Assembly: GCF_030532195.1 (NCBI RefSeq)
Contig: NZ_JAUNLP010000007.1
Coordinates: 1 to 64,000 of the forward strand
DNA: 64,000 nucleotides
Source: Corynebacterium sp.
Lineage (GTDB): Bacteria > Actinomycetota > Actinomycetes > Mycobacteriales > Mycobacteriaceae
Reading direction: 5' to 3'
In this document: one piece after another, positions 18,049-27,127 of the stretch
Position numbering within the stretch: position 1 is the stretch's first letter
Layout: each line of letters begins with the position of its first letter
Notes under the pieces: model-generated
Seen by the model: the letters and a program-made list of their open reading frames with translations, nothing else
Told to the model about the DNA's origin: nothing
The model's database searches: none
Program-made: the position numbers and the translations under genes

Positions 18049-21000
18049 CTACTTCTTCTTGGCCACAACCGGTTCAATCGGGTTACCGCGCCAGGACGTG
18101 TGCGCAGGAACGTGGTCACCGCGCATGACCAGGGAGCCTGGCTCGACGCGGCAGCCGTCGTCAAGCACAGACGCCGGCAGCGCGACCGAGTGCGGGCCGA
18201 GGACGGAGCCGCGGCCGATGCGGACGGTGTCCAGCGTCATCACGCGGTCGGTGAACAGGTGCGTCTGAACAACACAACCGCGACCAACCGTCGCACCGCG
18301 TTCGATGGTGACAAGGTCAGTCTCCGGCAGCCAGTAGGTCTCCAGCCACACACCGTGGCCGACCTTCGCGCCGAGCAGACGCATAGCGCGGGCGATACCG
18401 CCGGTGGCCATCGCCGGGTTCATGTACCACGGTGCGGCCACCATCTCGACGAAGGCATCCTGCAGCTCATTGAGCCAGACGAACTTGCTCCACAGCGGGT
18501 GATCGCCCGGCTTGTGCTTGCCGACGCACACCCACTTGGCCAGGATTGTGACCAGCAGCCCCAGCACACCTGCAATCAGTAGTACGGCAGGGGAGAGCAG
18601 CCACGCGACCAGCAGGCCGAGCAGAGCAGCGCCAACGCCACCAGCAGCAATCAGCTCTGTGGTGAACACGCCAATCCACTGCAGGCTAAACAGCGTGAGA
18701 ACCGCCAGCATGAGAGAGACCATCGGCGCCAGCAGGCGCAGAGTCTCCACCACGCCGCGGGCGAACTTCAGGCCCTTGGTCGGGCGGTATGTATTCGCGG
18801 ACTCATCGCTGGTGACAGTACCCACGCGGCGCATGCGCTCCGGTGGGGAGCCCCACCAGTTGGAGCCGGCCTTGGTCTTCTTCGGAGTAGAGGACAGTAC
18901 GGCGACAAGCGAGTTCTTCGCCAGCTTGCGCTCGGGCAGCGTGATGCCGGAGTTGCCCAGGAAGGCGCGCTTACCAATGCGGGAGTCACCCACCAGCATC
19001 CAGCCGCCGCCGAGCTCGTAGCTGCCGACCATCGTGTCGTCAGCCAGGAAGGATTCGTCCTTGACATGCAAGAACTTTGGAATACCAATCGCGGTGGAGA
19101 CCTCGCTGTCGTGGCCGATACGAGCACCGAGCGCACGTAGCCACACCGGGGTCAGCATGGATGCGTAAATCAGGAACAGGTCATGGCGAGCTGCATCCAT
19201 CAGGCGAATGGTCGCCCAGGCCTGCCAGCCCACGCGTGAACGCACTGGATACACACCCGGCTTGAGCCCGATGCTGAACAGTCGAACCAGAATCAAGGTC
19301 AGCAGCGCGTAGACCGCGATGCCAGCCACGGCCGCAGGGATGGCCCACAGGAGGGCGCTGCCAACAGTTGGCCAGAGAGTTGTGGTGGTCACCTGGGTGG
19401 AGCCGTCGATAAGCCCCGTGCCCAGGCCGATGACCGCAGCCATCGATACCGCGGCGGAAAGCGGCACCAGCGTCAGCAAAATAGCGGTGAGGCCATAGAC
19501 TGCGACCCAGTGGCGACGCGCCGGCGGCACCTCCTGCGGGAAGCGGTGCTTTGAGCGACCGACCTTGCGCGCCGGCGAGCCCGACCAGCGTGCGCCGGAC
19601 TTGACCTTCTTCTCGCCGGTGACCGTCGAGCCGGCCTCAATGTGCGCACCGTTGCCAATCCGCGCGCCGGGCAACAGCGTGGAGCGCGCGCCAATGCGGG
19701 CATGCTTGCCCACAGTCACCTCGCCGACATGGACGACATCGCCATCGACCCAATAGCCGGACAGGTCCACCTCTGGTTCGACGGAGCAGTAATCATCCAG
19801 CTTGACCAGACCTGTCACCGGCGGCAGTGCGTGCAGGTTCACGCCCTTGCCAATGGTTGCACCGAGCATTCGGGCGTACCACAGCACAAACGGCGCACCC
19901 GCAACCGAGCGCACGCCTGAGCTCTCGGCCAGGCGTTCTGCCGCCCACAGGCGCAGATGGACGGAACCACCGCGTGGGTAGTCGCCCGGGGTGAGGTTGT
20001 GCGTCAGCATGCGCGTAATCAGCGCATTGACCGGCATAACACCCAGCGGAGTCAGGAAAAGCACGGCCAGCAGCGCAACCAACCAACCCGGCACCGTCAG
20101 GGGCCCACCGATGACCCAGTTGATAATTGCCAGCCAAGTCACCCAGCGCACACCGCGCGCCCACTGCAGAGGCACCATAAGCGCGACCTGCGCCCAACGG
20201 GTCTTGCGGGACACTGGTGTCGGCTCGGGCACCGTTTCCAGGTTGGCGGTGGCGTCGCTGGTGCCGTCGGCCAGCGATTCGTCGCTCACGAAACCGCGGC
20301 TGATCAGTTCTTCGGCGAGATTGCCCAGGCGCGGGTGGTCGTAGAGGTCGCGCACGGCGACCTGCGGCGCGCGCTCACGAATGCGCGCAATCACGCTCGC
20401 CGCCGCCAGCGACGTGCCGCCGAGGGCGAAGAAGTCCGATGCCGCGCCTGGCGACGGCACGGAGAGCACATCCGCCCAGATATCCGACAGCCATTTTTCG
20501 ACAGGGCTCAGCTTGTCGACGTTCTCTTCACCAGCTCGTGCCGGCAGTGGCCACGGCAGAGCCGCCTTGTCGACCTTGCCGGAGGTGCGCACCGGCAGCT
20601 CATCCATGATGTGCAGGCGCGGCACCATCGCGGCGGGCATGGCCTCGCGCAGGGTGGCCATGCACTTGTCGTAGTCCATGGCGTCCGCGTCGCCACCTGC
20701 GCCGACATAGCCGACCAGGATGGAGTCGCCAGCGCCGGTCTTCTGCACGACAACAGTGGCCTGCGTAGCACCCGGCAGTGCCGCCAGATGTGCTTCGACC
20801 TCGCCGAGCTCAATGCGGCGACCGCCGATTTTGACCTGGTCATCGACACGGCCGGAGAAAATCAGCCCGGCATCGTCCATGATGACGTGGTCGCCCGTGC
20901 GGTAAGCGCGCTTCCAGCCCAGAGCCGGCAGCGGTGCGTACTTCTCGGCATCCTTCTCCGGATCCAGGTAGCGGGCAAGGCCCACACCGCCGATGACCAG

Positions 21001-22107
21001 CTCACCCTGCGTTCCCGGAGGTACTGGGTTTCCTTCCTCATCGATAACCGTGAGATCCCAGCCGTCCAGCGGAAAACCAATGGTCACAGGCTTGCCCGGC
21101 TCCAGCTTGGTGCCGGAGGCAACCACCGTGGCCTCGGTCGGGCCGTAGGTGTTCCACATCTCACGCTCCGGTGTGGACAGGCGCTCAACCAGCTCCTGCG
21201 GGCAGGCCTCGCCGCCGACGATGAGCAGGCGCACGCTATCGAGTGCCTCTGCCGGCCAGAGGCCAGCCAGCGTCGGCACGGTGGAGACAGCCGTGATGTG
21301 GCGGGAAATCAACCACGGGCCCAGGTCCACGCCGGAGCGCACCAGCGAGCGCGGAGCCGGCACCAGGCAGGCACCATTGCGCCAGGCCAGCCACATTTCC
21401 TCACAGGAGGCGTCGAAGGCGACGGACAGGCCGGCCAGCACACGGTCATCCGGGCCGAGCGGGCCCTCCGGGTGATCGGCGAGGAACCAGCGGGCCTCAG
21501 CATCAACAAACGCTGCTGCACTGCGATGCGTTACGGCCACGCCTTTGGGCTTGCCGGTGGAACCGGAGGTGAAGATAATCCAGCAGTCATCGTCAGGTGT
21601 AGGTTCCTGCGAAATCACGTCGTGCGCACTCGGATGCTTCGGCTCATCGTCCTCATCGTCCTCATCGTCCTCGTCGTCCGAGTCGCTGTCGTTCTTCGGG
21701 CGATGCCCCGCCAGTGAGCCCGACAGGTGCAGGCCGTCGGCATCGAAGTAACCGGCGACATCCGCTTCGCCGAAGACCATCTCTGCACGCTCGTCGGGGT
21801 CATCCGCATCCACCGGAACGTAGGCAGCACCGGCCGCCATGATGGACAAAATAGCGAGGTAGAGCTCGCGGCTTCCCGACGGCATCCGCACACCAATACG
21901 GTCACCACGACGAATGCCCTGCTCATAGAGCCAGGCCGCCGTTGCATCCATTTCGGCGACCAAGTCAGCATACGTGACGACAACCTCGCCGTCATCAATC
22001 GCCTCAGCCTCGGGGAAGCGCCGTGCAGTCGCTCGCACGATATCAATCAGCGTGCGCTCAAGCGGCTGCTCCGTGGCGCGCAGGAACTTCTGCTCCGTGC
22101 TGATCAC
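18049..22107 (-). CDS. Pls/PosA-family NRPS-like membrane synthetase
   Basis: 1352-aa single-module protein. Residues 1-530 form an adenylation domain with IIFTSGSTGKPKGVAVTHRS (about 180). A carrier domain follows with phosphopantetheine-site Ser in DFFALGGTSLAAAS (about 566). The rest alternates transmembrane helices (from about 640) with three left-handed beta-helix, acyltransferase-like blocks (hexapeptide repeats around IGARSTLLPGARIGNGAHIEAG). This is the layout of epsilon-poly-lysine synthetase Pls and relatives, which polymerise or transfer one amino acid at the membrane. An unusual Asp/Glu tract (about 139-155) interrupts the A domain. The start overlaps the MarR-type gene by 4 bp. 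The amino-acid substrate is not predicted. Confidence 0.85.
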   Translation of the reverse strand: MISTEQKFLRATEQPLERTLIDIVRATARRFPEAEAIDDGEVVVTYADLVAEMDATAAWLYEQGIRRGDRIGVRMPSGSRELYLAILSIMAAGAAYVPVDADDPDERAEMVFGEADVAGYFDADGLHLSGSLAGHRPKNDSDSDDEDDEDDEDDEPKHPSAHDVISQEPTPDDDCWIIFTSGSTGKPKGVAVTHRSAAAFVDAEARWFLADHPEGPLGPDDRVLAGLSVAFDASCEEMWLAWRNGACLVPAPRSLVRSGVDLGPWLISRHITAVSTVPTLAGLWPAEALDSVRLLIVGGEACPQELVERLSTPEREMWNTYGPTEATVVASGTKLEPGKPVTIGFPLDGWDLTVIDEEGNPVPPGTQGELVIGGVGLARYLDPEKDAEKYAPLPALGWKRAYRTGDHVIMDDAGLIFSGRVDDQVKIGGRRIELGEVEAHLAALPGATQATVVVQKTGAGDSILVGYVGAGGDADAMDYDKCMATLREAMPAAMVPRLHIMDELPVRTSGKVDKAALPWPLPARAGEENVDKLSPVEKWLSDIWADVLSVPSPGAASDFFALGGTSLAAASVIARIRERAPQVAVRDLYDHPRLGNLAEELISRGFVSDESLADGTSDATANLETVPEPTPVSRKTRWAQVALMVPLQWARGVRWVTWLAIINWVIGGPLTVPGWLVALLAVLFLTPLGVMPVNALITRMLTHNLTPGDYPRGGSVHLRLWAAERLAESSGVRSVAGAPFVLWYARMLGATIGKGVNLHALPPVTGLVKLDDYCSVEPEVDLSGYWVDGDVVHVGEVTVGKHARIGARSTLLPGARIGNGAHIEAGSTVTGEKKVKSGARWSGSPARKVGRSKHRFPQEVPPARRHWVAVYGLTAILLTLVPLSAAVSMAAVIGLGTGLIDGSTQVTTTTLWPTVGSALLWAIPAAVAGIAVYALLTLILVRLFSIGLKPGVYPVRSRVGWQAWATIRLMDAARHDLFLIYASMLTPVWLRALGARIGHDSEVSTAIGIPKFLHVKDESFLADDTMVGSYELGGGWMLVGDSRIGKRAFLGNSGITLPERKLAKNSLVAVLSSTPKKTKAGSNWWGSPPERMRRVGTVTSDESANTYRPTKGLKFARGVVETLRLLAPMVSLMLAVLTLFSLQWIGVFTTELIAAGGVGAALLGLLVAWLLSPAVLLIAGVLGLLVTILAKWVCVGKHKPGDHPLWSKFVWLNELQDAFVEMVAAPWYMNPAMATGGIARAMRLLGAKVGHGVWLETYWLPETDLVTIERGATVGRGCVVQTHLFTDRVMTLDTVRIGRGSVLGPHSVALPASVLDDGCRVEPGSLVMRGDHVPAHTSWRGNPIEPVVAKKK

Positions 22108-22862
22108 TTTGCAGCTCCCTTCTTCTTTTTCTTGCCCTTTTTCTTCTTCGACTTCTTGCGCTTGGGTTGCTGCTCTTGCTTCACGACGGTCCCAGTAACC
22201 TCGGCATCCGAGTTGGTCTCAGACTTTTTGGCAACCTTTGAGTCCTCAGCGGAAGCTGCATCCTCAGCATCATTATCGCTGCTCACGGTTTGGTCGGCAG
22301 CGGAGCCGTCGGCAAGCGATGCGAGCAACGTGCGCACCTCGGGTGAGCATTCGGCAACTGCGGCGCGCTCGGCTCGGCGCAGCGAGCGACGCAGCGATGC
22401 GCGAGTGGTGTTGCCCGCCTGCGTCAGCGCGATGAGCTGGCGGCGGCGATCCTTGGCATCACGCGTGCGTGCAACCAGATCTGCGGCCTCCAGCGAGTCG
22501 ATGAGGCGGACCATGTCCGAGCGGTCCATGCCCAGCAGTGCGCTGAGCTCGGTCTGTGCCATGTCGCCGCCGTCGGCAATCGCTTCGAGCACCCAGTAAC
22601 CACGGATGGTCATGGACTCAATCTGAGTGCGAGCGAGTGCGGCATTGACGCTGGTTCGCACCATCGAGTCGAGCTGTGCGATGCACCATGAGGCAGACTT
22701 GCGCAGCGCTGCCGGAGCTACAGCGGGCTCTGTGGTCGCGGACTTGTTCTTGCCTTTAGATTTCGAGCTCTTGCGAGCTTTCGTGGCCGGTCTGTCGGCC
22801 TTTATGTCGGGGGATTCTGCAGGTGCAGGCTCCCCCGATGGAAGTACGGATGAATCAGACAT
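22104..22862 (-). CDS. MarR-like regulator with Lys-rich tail
   Basis: 252-aa DNA-binding protein. A winged-helix region spans about residues 60-175 (IRGYWVLEAIADGGDMAQTELSALLGMDRSDMVRLIDSLEAADLVARTRDAKDRRRQLIALTQAG), a MarR signature. A Lys/Ser-rich N-terminal segment precedes it. An acidic linker and then an extremely basic end (RKKSKKKKGKKKKKG) follow. It is cotranscribed and translationally coupled with the NRPS-like gene and probably controls it. I start at 22862, where a TATGAT -10 lies 7 bp ahead (leaderless). Longer in-frame starts would run through that promoter. Confidence 0.82.
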   Translation of the reverse strand: MSDSSVLPSGEPAPAESPDIKADRPATKARKSSKSKGKNKSATTEPAVAPAALRKSASWCIAQLDSMVRTSVNAALARTQIESMTIRGYWVLEAIADGGDMAQTELSALLGMDRSDMVRLIDSLEAADLVARTRDAKDRRRQLIALTQAGNTTRASLRRSLRRAERAAVAECSPEVRTLLASLADGSAADQTVSSDNDAEDAASAEDSKVAKKSETNSDAEVTGTVVKQEQQPKRKKSKKKKGKKKKKGAAK

Positions 22863-22869
22863 ACTTCCT

Positions 22870-22912
22870 ATCATAGACAATCTGAGGAAAACCCAATAAT
22901 GGGACATGCCCA
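22870..22912 (-). promoter_or_regulatory. Promoter and candidate operator of the MarR-NRPS operon
   Basis: On the minus strand TATTGG (22893-22898), a 17-bp spacer and TATGAT (22870-22875) form a promoter. TGGGACATGCCCA (22900-22912), an imperfect palindrome abutting the -35, is a plausible autoregulatory MarR site. Confidence 0.45.
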
Positions 22913-22947
22913 ATCATTTAATGCGCGATTTCCTGCGGATAGATAAA

Positions 22948-22982
22948 CCGGCGGTGACCAAATGGTTGGTCACCGCCGGTTT
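22948..22982 (-). terminator. Strong hairpin after the rhodanese gene
   Basis: An AACCGGCGGTGACCA stem pairs with TTGGTCACCGCCGGTT across a short loop, about 60 bp past the rhodanese stop. The T-run is short. Confidence 0.65.
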
Positions 22983-23041
22983 GCTCACTGTATTTGGGAA
23001 GGCTGTTAACCTCTGACCCCTAGATGGCTCTTAGTTGGGCC

Positions 23042-23338
23042 CTAGTTGGCCTTTTCGATTGGTCGGCCGAAGTGCTCCCAGTCGATCATGCCGCCGGTAA
23101 TGACAATGGTGTCGATACCGTTCTTCTCCAGCCAGGAAGCGACCTGCGCGGAGCGGCCACCCGAGCGGCACATCAGGTAAATGTCGGAGTCCAGGTCCAG
23201 CTCGCCGTAGCGGACTGGGATTTCCTCCATCGGGATATGGATGGAGCCAGCTGCGTGGCCGTCATCCCATTCCATTTGGGAGCGAACGTCGATGATCTGT
23301 GCGCCCTCAGGTACTTCAGTAACTTTTACAGATTCCAT
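23042..23338 (-). CDS. Single-domain rhodanese-like sulfurtransferase
   Basis: 98-aa rhodanese domain with active-site loop CRSGGRS (Cys57), the IIDVRSQMEWDDGHAAGSIHIP start and the GGMIDWEHFGRPIE end. Such proteins carry persulfide sulfur in thiosulfate or cysteine metabolism. The donor is unknown. I chose the internal ATG at 23338, because TATAGT lies exactly 7 bp ahead, giving a leaderless start. The upstream in-frame extension of 35 residues has no rhodanese similarity. Confidence 0.9.
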   Translation of the reverse strand: MESVKVTEVPEGAQIIDVRSQMEWDDGHAAGSIHIPMEEIPVRYGELDLDSDIYLMCRSGGRSAQVASWLEKNGIDTIVITGGMIDWEHFGRPIEKAN

Positions 23339-23506
23339 AGTGCGCACTATACGCAACCGGTGAGGGGTGGTTAAAAAGCGGCGAGGCATCGGCAAACCTG
23401 GAGTGGCGGTGCGGGATGGTGCATTGCGCTTTTGCCTGCACACCGGCGCCGCCCTTAAGAAAGTGATTACCTTTAAGGCAGTTTAGGGGCGATTATTGGC
23501 TGAAAA

Positions 23507-23530
23507 ATGCCATAAAACTAATCAGTTTCA
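23507..23530 (+). repeat. Copy of the dispersed intergenic repeat (variant)
   Basis: TGCCATAAAACTAATCAGTTTC resembles the 19-bp repeat found at 13550-13615. It lies in the 363-bp space between the rhodanese and pyrophosphatase genes. Confidence 0.5.
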
Positions 23531-23548
23531 CATGTGCTACATAAAAGA

Positions 23549-23583
23549 AAGCCGCCGGAGCATAAAACTCCGACGGTTTCGCC
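23549..23583 (-). terminator. Terminator of ppa
   Basis: On the minus strand CCGTCGGAG/CTCCGGCGG with a TTTTATG loop is followed by CTTTCTTTT. It lies about 120 bp past the ppa stop. Confidence 0.8.
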
Positions 23584-23701
23584 GCTGTTGTGGGTCTGGG
23601 GCTGCCTCGGCCTGGCCGTACTTCGCCAGCCCTCGCCAGCTTTAGCTCAATCCACGCCAGCCAGAGGCCCAAGCTCTCCGAGCCCCAAAAGCCCAAACGC
23701 C

Positions 23702-24175
23702 TTACTTGAAGCGCTCGACAGCCTCAGCCAGAATCTTCTCAGCCTCTGCCTTGTCGCCCCAGCCCGAGCCGGAAACTTCCTTGCCCGGCTCCAGATCCTT
23801 GTAGTGGACGAAGAAGTGCTCAATTTCGTCCTTGGTGAACTGGGAGACATCGTCGATATCCTGGTAGTTATCGAAGCGAACGTCATCCAGGACGCACAGC
23901 AGCTTGTCGTCGCCACCGGCCTCATCGGTCATCTTGAAAACGCCGAGCGGGCGAGCCTTGACAATAACGCCCGGGAAAACCGGCTCCGGCAGAATCACGA
24001 GAGCGTCCAGCGGATCGCCGTCTTCGCCGAGAGTCTCATCGATGAAGCCGTAGTCGGCCGGGTAGGCCATTGGGGTGAACAGGTAGCGGTCGAGGTAGAC
24101 CTTGCCGGTCTCGTGGTCGACTTCGTACTTGTTGCGCTGGCCCTTCGGGATCTCAATAGTGACCTCAACGCTCAC
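23702..24175 (-). CDS. ppa: Inorganic pyrophosphatase
   Basis: Family I soluble pyrophosphatase, 157 aa, hydrolysing PPi to two phosphates and so driving biosynthesis. Metal-binding and catalytic motifs: [32 protein letters not shown] (Asp cluster), [10 protein letters not shown] and [11 protein letters not shown]. The length is typical. Start is GTG with AAGGAG 8-13 bp upstream. It is divergent from dacB, as in mycobacteria (ppa next to the PBP4-like gene). Confidence 0.97.
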   Translation of the reverse strand: MSVEVTIEIPKGQRNKYEVDHETGKVYLDRYLFTPMAYPADYGFIDETLGEDGDPLDALVILPEPVFPGVIVKARPLGVFKMTDEAGGDDKLLCVLDDVRFDNYQDIDDVSQFTKDEIEHFFVHYKDLEPGKEVSGSGWGDKAEAEKILAEAVERFK

Positions 24176-24293
24176 AGCGATGACTCCTTATAATCGGTGT
24201 ACACTTCTCTGACGGCTATCTTATGCGAAACCCGCTCAAAATCATTCATCCGTGCACCTTAAGCGGGGTTTTGTTTTTAGGAAGAAGGTGTTT

Positions 24294-25748
24294 GTGACCG
24301 TGGGAAAATCCGCCTCAACCGACTCGAAAACCTCCAAGGGCACGGAAAAGTCGGCCAAGTCGGCTAAGCCCAAGCGGTCGCGCGCGCTGCGCATTGGCGG
24401 CGGAATCGCCGGTGTGATTGTGCTCGCACTGGGCGGCGGCGCGGCGGTAGTCATCAATGACAACCGCCAAATTGTCGTCGAGGCACCACCCGCCGTCAGT
24501 CACGTCGCCGCACCTGCCGCTGCTGCGCAGTCTTCGCTTGACGACGGTACGTTGCGGCAAAAAGTCACTGAAATCATGGAGGCCTCCGCGGCGGATCCGG
24601 CCTTCGGCCAGCTGCACGCGGTTGTCTCTGATGCGTCCACCGGCCAGCAGTTGTGGGCTAAGGATGACAAAGCGCTGGCCACGCCCGCGTCGAGCCTGAA
24701 GATTCTCACCTCCGCTGCAGCCCTGTTGGGCCTGGGGGAGAATCATCGCGTGGCCACCTCGGTTTCGCGGGTCACAGGCACCAATGACGTCGTATTGCAG
24801 GGCGCGGGCGACCCCACCTTGAGTGTCGACGGCGAGGGCTTCTTCAACGACGCGGCCTCCATTGCGGATTTGGCGGAGAAGGTATCTAAGGCCATTCCGG
24901 AGGGAGTCGGCACTGTTTATGTGGATACCTCGTTGTTTACGGAGACCTTCCACGACAAGTGGGAGCGCGAGGGGCTCGCGGACGGCTATATCGCACCGGT
25001 CGAGTCAGTCATGGTCGATGCTGGCCGCATTGACCCGACCGATGAGGACTCGCAGCGCAGTGCCACGCCGGCAGCGGATGCGGGTGCGGCTCTCGCCACG
25101 GCATTGGGCGCGAAAAATGGTGGCAATCTCGCCGAGGCGGAAAAGGACGGCGCGCAGTTGCCACTGGATCCCAGCCCAGTGGCCACGGTGGATTCGGCTC
25201 CGCTGATTACTCGAGTCCACGACATGATGAACTTCAGTGACAACGTACTGGCAGAGTCCATTGCCCGTGAGCTGGCCATTGCCCGCCACCTGCCGCCGAC
25301 ATTTGCCGGGGCGGCGCAGGCTGTCCGCGATACCCTCACCGAGCATGGTTTTCCTCTCGATGGCGCGGTGCTGTCGGACTCCAGTGGGCTCAGCACGGAC
25401 AACCGGATTACACCGCAACACCTCGCAGAAGTGTTGAATGCGGCAGCTGGTCCGGAGGGGTCACAGGAAGCAGGGGAGACGTCGGAAAGCAAAGCCCTGC
25501 GTCCGCTGCTGGATTGTCTGCCTGTAGCTGGGGTGTCGGGCACGCTGACCACGCGCTTTGATGGAACGCCGGGTGCCGGTGTGGTGCGTGCGAAGACGGG
25601 CACGCTGAACAAGGCATCGGCGCTGGCGGGATATGTGGTGACGGAAAGTGGGCAGGTGCTCACGTTCGTGCTGATTTCCAATGAGGCCAGCCTGCTGCCG
25701 GCGAGGGCGGCGGCGGACAAGGCGGCTAGTAAGTTGGCGGAAATTTAG
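24294..25748 (+). CDS. dacB: D-Ala-D-Ala carboxypeptidase/endopeptidase (PBP4 type)
   Basis: Peptidase S13 penicillin-binding protein of 484 aa that trims peptidoglycan peptides outside the membrane. A Lys/Ser-rich N-terminus and one membrane anchor (about 32-52, GGGIAGVIVLALGGGAAVVI) precede the enzyme. The SxxK motif is SSLK (about 133). The second motif is SDN (about 314) and the third is KTG (about 433). I start at GTG 24294 because AGGAAGAAGG precedes it. An ATG at 24252 would add 14 residues. Its position next to ppa matches Rv3627c. Confidence 0.92.
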   Translation: MTVGKSASTDSKTSKGTEKSAKSAKPKRSRALRIGGGIAGVIVLALGGGAAVVINDNRQIVVEAPPAVSHVAAPAAAAQSSLDDGTLRQKVTEIMEASAADPAFGQLHAVVSDASTGQQLWAKDDKALATPASSLKILTSAAALLGLGENHRVATSVSRVTGTNDVVLQGAGDPTLSVDGEGFFNDAASIADLAEKVSKAIPEGVGTVYVDTSLFTETFHDKWEREGLADGYIAPVESVMVDAGRIDPTDEDSQRSATPAADAGAALATALGAKNGGNLAEAEKDGAQLPLDPSPVATVDSAPLITRVHDMMNFSDNVLAESIARELAIARHLPPTFAGAAQAVRDTLTEHGFPLDGAVLSDSSGLSTDNRITPQHLAEVLNAAAGPEGSQEAGETSESKALRPLLDCLPVAGVSGTLTTRFDGTPGAGVVRAKTGTLNKASALAGYVVTESGQVLTFVLISNEASLLPARAAADKAASKLAEI

Positions 25749-25790
25749 CGCAAACGGCCGTGTATTTCACCTGGCAAAGGTAATCTCAGG

Positions 25791-25810
25791 AATCACATAT
25801 TTGTGTGATT
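25791..25810. promoter_or_regulatory. Palindrome before the amidase gene
   Basis: AATCACA-N6-TGTGATT is a perfect 20-bp inverted repeat ending 21 bp before the amidase ATG. Its arms are in the opposite order to the CRP/GlxR consensus TGTGA-N6-TCACA, so another regulator or an RNA hairpin is likelier. Confidence 0.4.
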
Positions 25811-25831
25811 TTGTGAGGAGTTCCCGACGCC

Positions 25832-27127
25832 ATGGCCCCGAAGCATGCGAAAACTCAGCCCTCTTTCTTGACCCACAATCTGCCGGTCCATGAAATTGCC
25901 GAACAGGTCCGCGCCGGGCATGTGCCGGCTGTTGAGGTAGTGGAGCGGAGTCTCGAGGCGATTGATCGACTCGATGGCGAGATTGGGGCATTCCGAGAGG
26001 TCTGGCGTGAGCGCGCATTGGCGCAGGCCGAGGAACTTGCGCAGCGCGCGGATGTGGCGGAGCTGCCGCTGGCGGGTGTGCCCTTCGCTATCAAGGAAAA
26101 CACCAGCTCGGAGAATATTTTCATCCGCACGCTCACCGCGGCCGGTGCCATTCCGGTGGGCACGACGGTGAATCCGCAATTCTGCACGTGGGGTACAACG
26201 ACGCTGCCGGGGCATGCGGTCAATAACCCCATCAAGCCCGGTCATACTGCGGGCGGCTCCTCGGGTGGTTCAGCGGCTGCAGTGGCGGCGGGCATGGTGC
26301 CCTTCGCACAGGGCAATGACGGCATGGGGTCGCTGCGCATTCCAGCCGCGTGCTGCCATCTTTCCACTCTCAAGGCCACGCCCGGCGTCATGCCCGGGCG
26401 CGTGGGCGGCAACGATTGGTACGGCATGTCGGTGCACGGCGTACTGACCACCAACAACTCCGACCTTCGCCTTATCACCAAGGTGCTTACCGACGGTCTC
26501 GTCGACGCCTACAATCCCGCGACAACGTTGCCCGAAAATTTCGCAGTCAATGTCGATACCTCGGCGCCAGTTTTCGGTATTTCGGCGGCCGATGAATATG
26601 CGGAGGCCGCTCGCCAGGCGGCGAGAGTGTTCGCTGATAACGGCATTGCGGTTACGGAAAAGAAGATGCCGTATCCGCTCAATCCGCTGCCGATGGTGGC
26701 GCGGTGGACTGCGGGCGTTGCGGATGAACTGCGGTCGGGGCCGAAGCCCGACCATCTGGAGTGGCGTAACCGCGTGCATGCCTATCTGGGGCGGGTTTTG
26801 AGGTACATCATCAATGATCGACACGTGGTGCGCGACCGGGCACGATTGGAAAAGCAGCTTCCAGGTGACACAATTTTGATTACCCCGGCGCTCGCACATG
26901 AGCCCGTGAAAAACAGGCCGTGGCATCGTTTGCCCTGGATTGCCAACTTGGTATCCAACCTGTACTTCACGCCTTTTGTCTCGACGTGGAACTACCTCGG
27001 TTTCCCAGCGGGAATCGTGGTGGAGCCGGTCACGGGATTGCCGGTTCAACTCATCGCTCGACCAACTCAGGAACACATCTTGCTCACCGCAATGGAAACC
27101 ATCGCCTCTGGTGGACGCATTGGCTAA
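25832..27127 (+). CDS. Amidase signature family hydrolase
   Basis: 431-aa amidase signature protein using a Ser-cisSer-Lys triad to hydrolyse an amide. The Lys is in GVPFAIKEN (about 87). The Gly/Ser core [14 protein letters not shown] is at about 143-156, and the [15 protein letters not shown] segment (about 162-176) replaces the commoner GTDxGGSIRIPA. A GAGGAG ribosome site precedes the ATG. Not GatA: no gatB/gatC nearby and the length is shorter. Substrate is unknown. In mycobacteria the gene between dacB and tilS is a different one (Rv3626c), so this looks like a replacement. Confidence 0.87.
   Translation: MAPKHAKTQPSFLTHNLPVHEIAEQVRAGHVPAVEVVERSLEAIDRLDGEIGAFREVWRERALAQAEELAQRADVAELPLAGVPFAIKENTSSENIFIRTLTAAGAIPVGTTVNPQFCTWGTTTLPGHAVNNPIKPGHTAGGSSGGSAAAVAAGMVPFAQGNDGMGSLRIPAACCHLSTLKATPGVMPGRVGGNDWYGMSVHGVLTTNNSDLRLITKVLTDGLVDAYNPATTLPENFAVNVDTSAPVFGISAADEYAEAARQAARVFADNGIAVTEKKMPYPLNPLPMVARWTAGVADELRSGPKPDHLEWRNRVHAYLGRVLRYIINDRHVVRDRARLEKQLPGDTILITPALAHEPVKNRPWHRLPWIANLVSNLYFTPFVSTWNYLGFPAGIVVEPVTGLPVQLIARPTQEHILLTAMETIASGGRIG

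Noticed and set aside
19957..21717. 586-codon open frame opposite the NRPS-like gene
   Set aside because: Arg/Gln/His-rich antisense translation; the minus-strand gene has domain-level support.
25791..25810. GlxR (CRP-type) site before the amidase
   Set aside because: The arms read TCACA-N6-TGTGA, the reverse of the TGTGA-N6-TCACA consensus.
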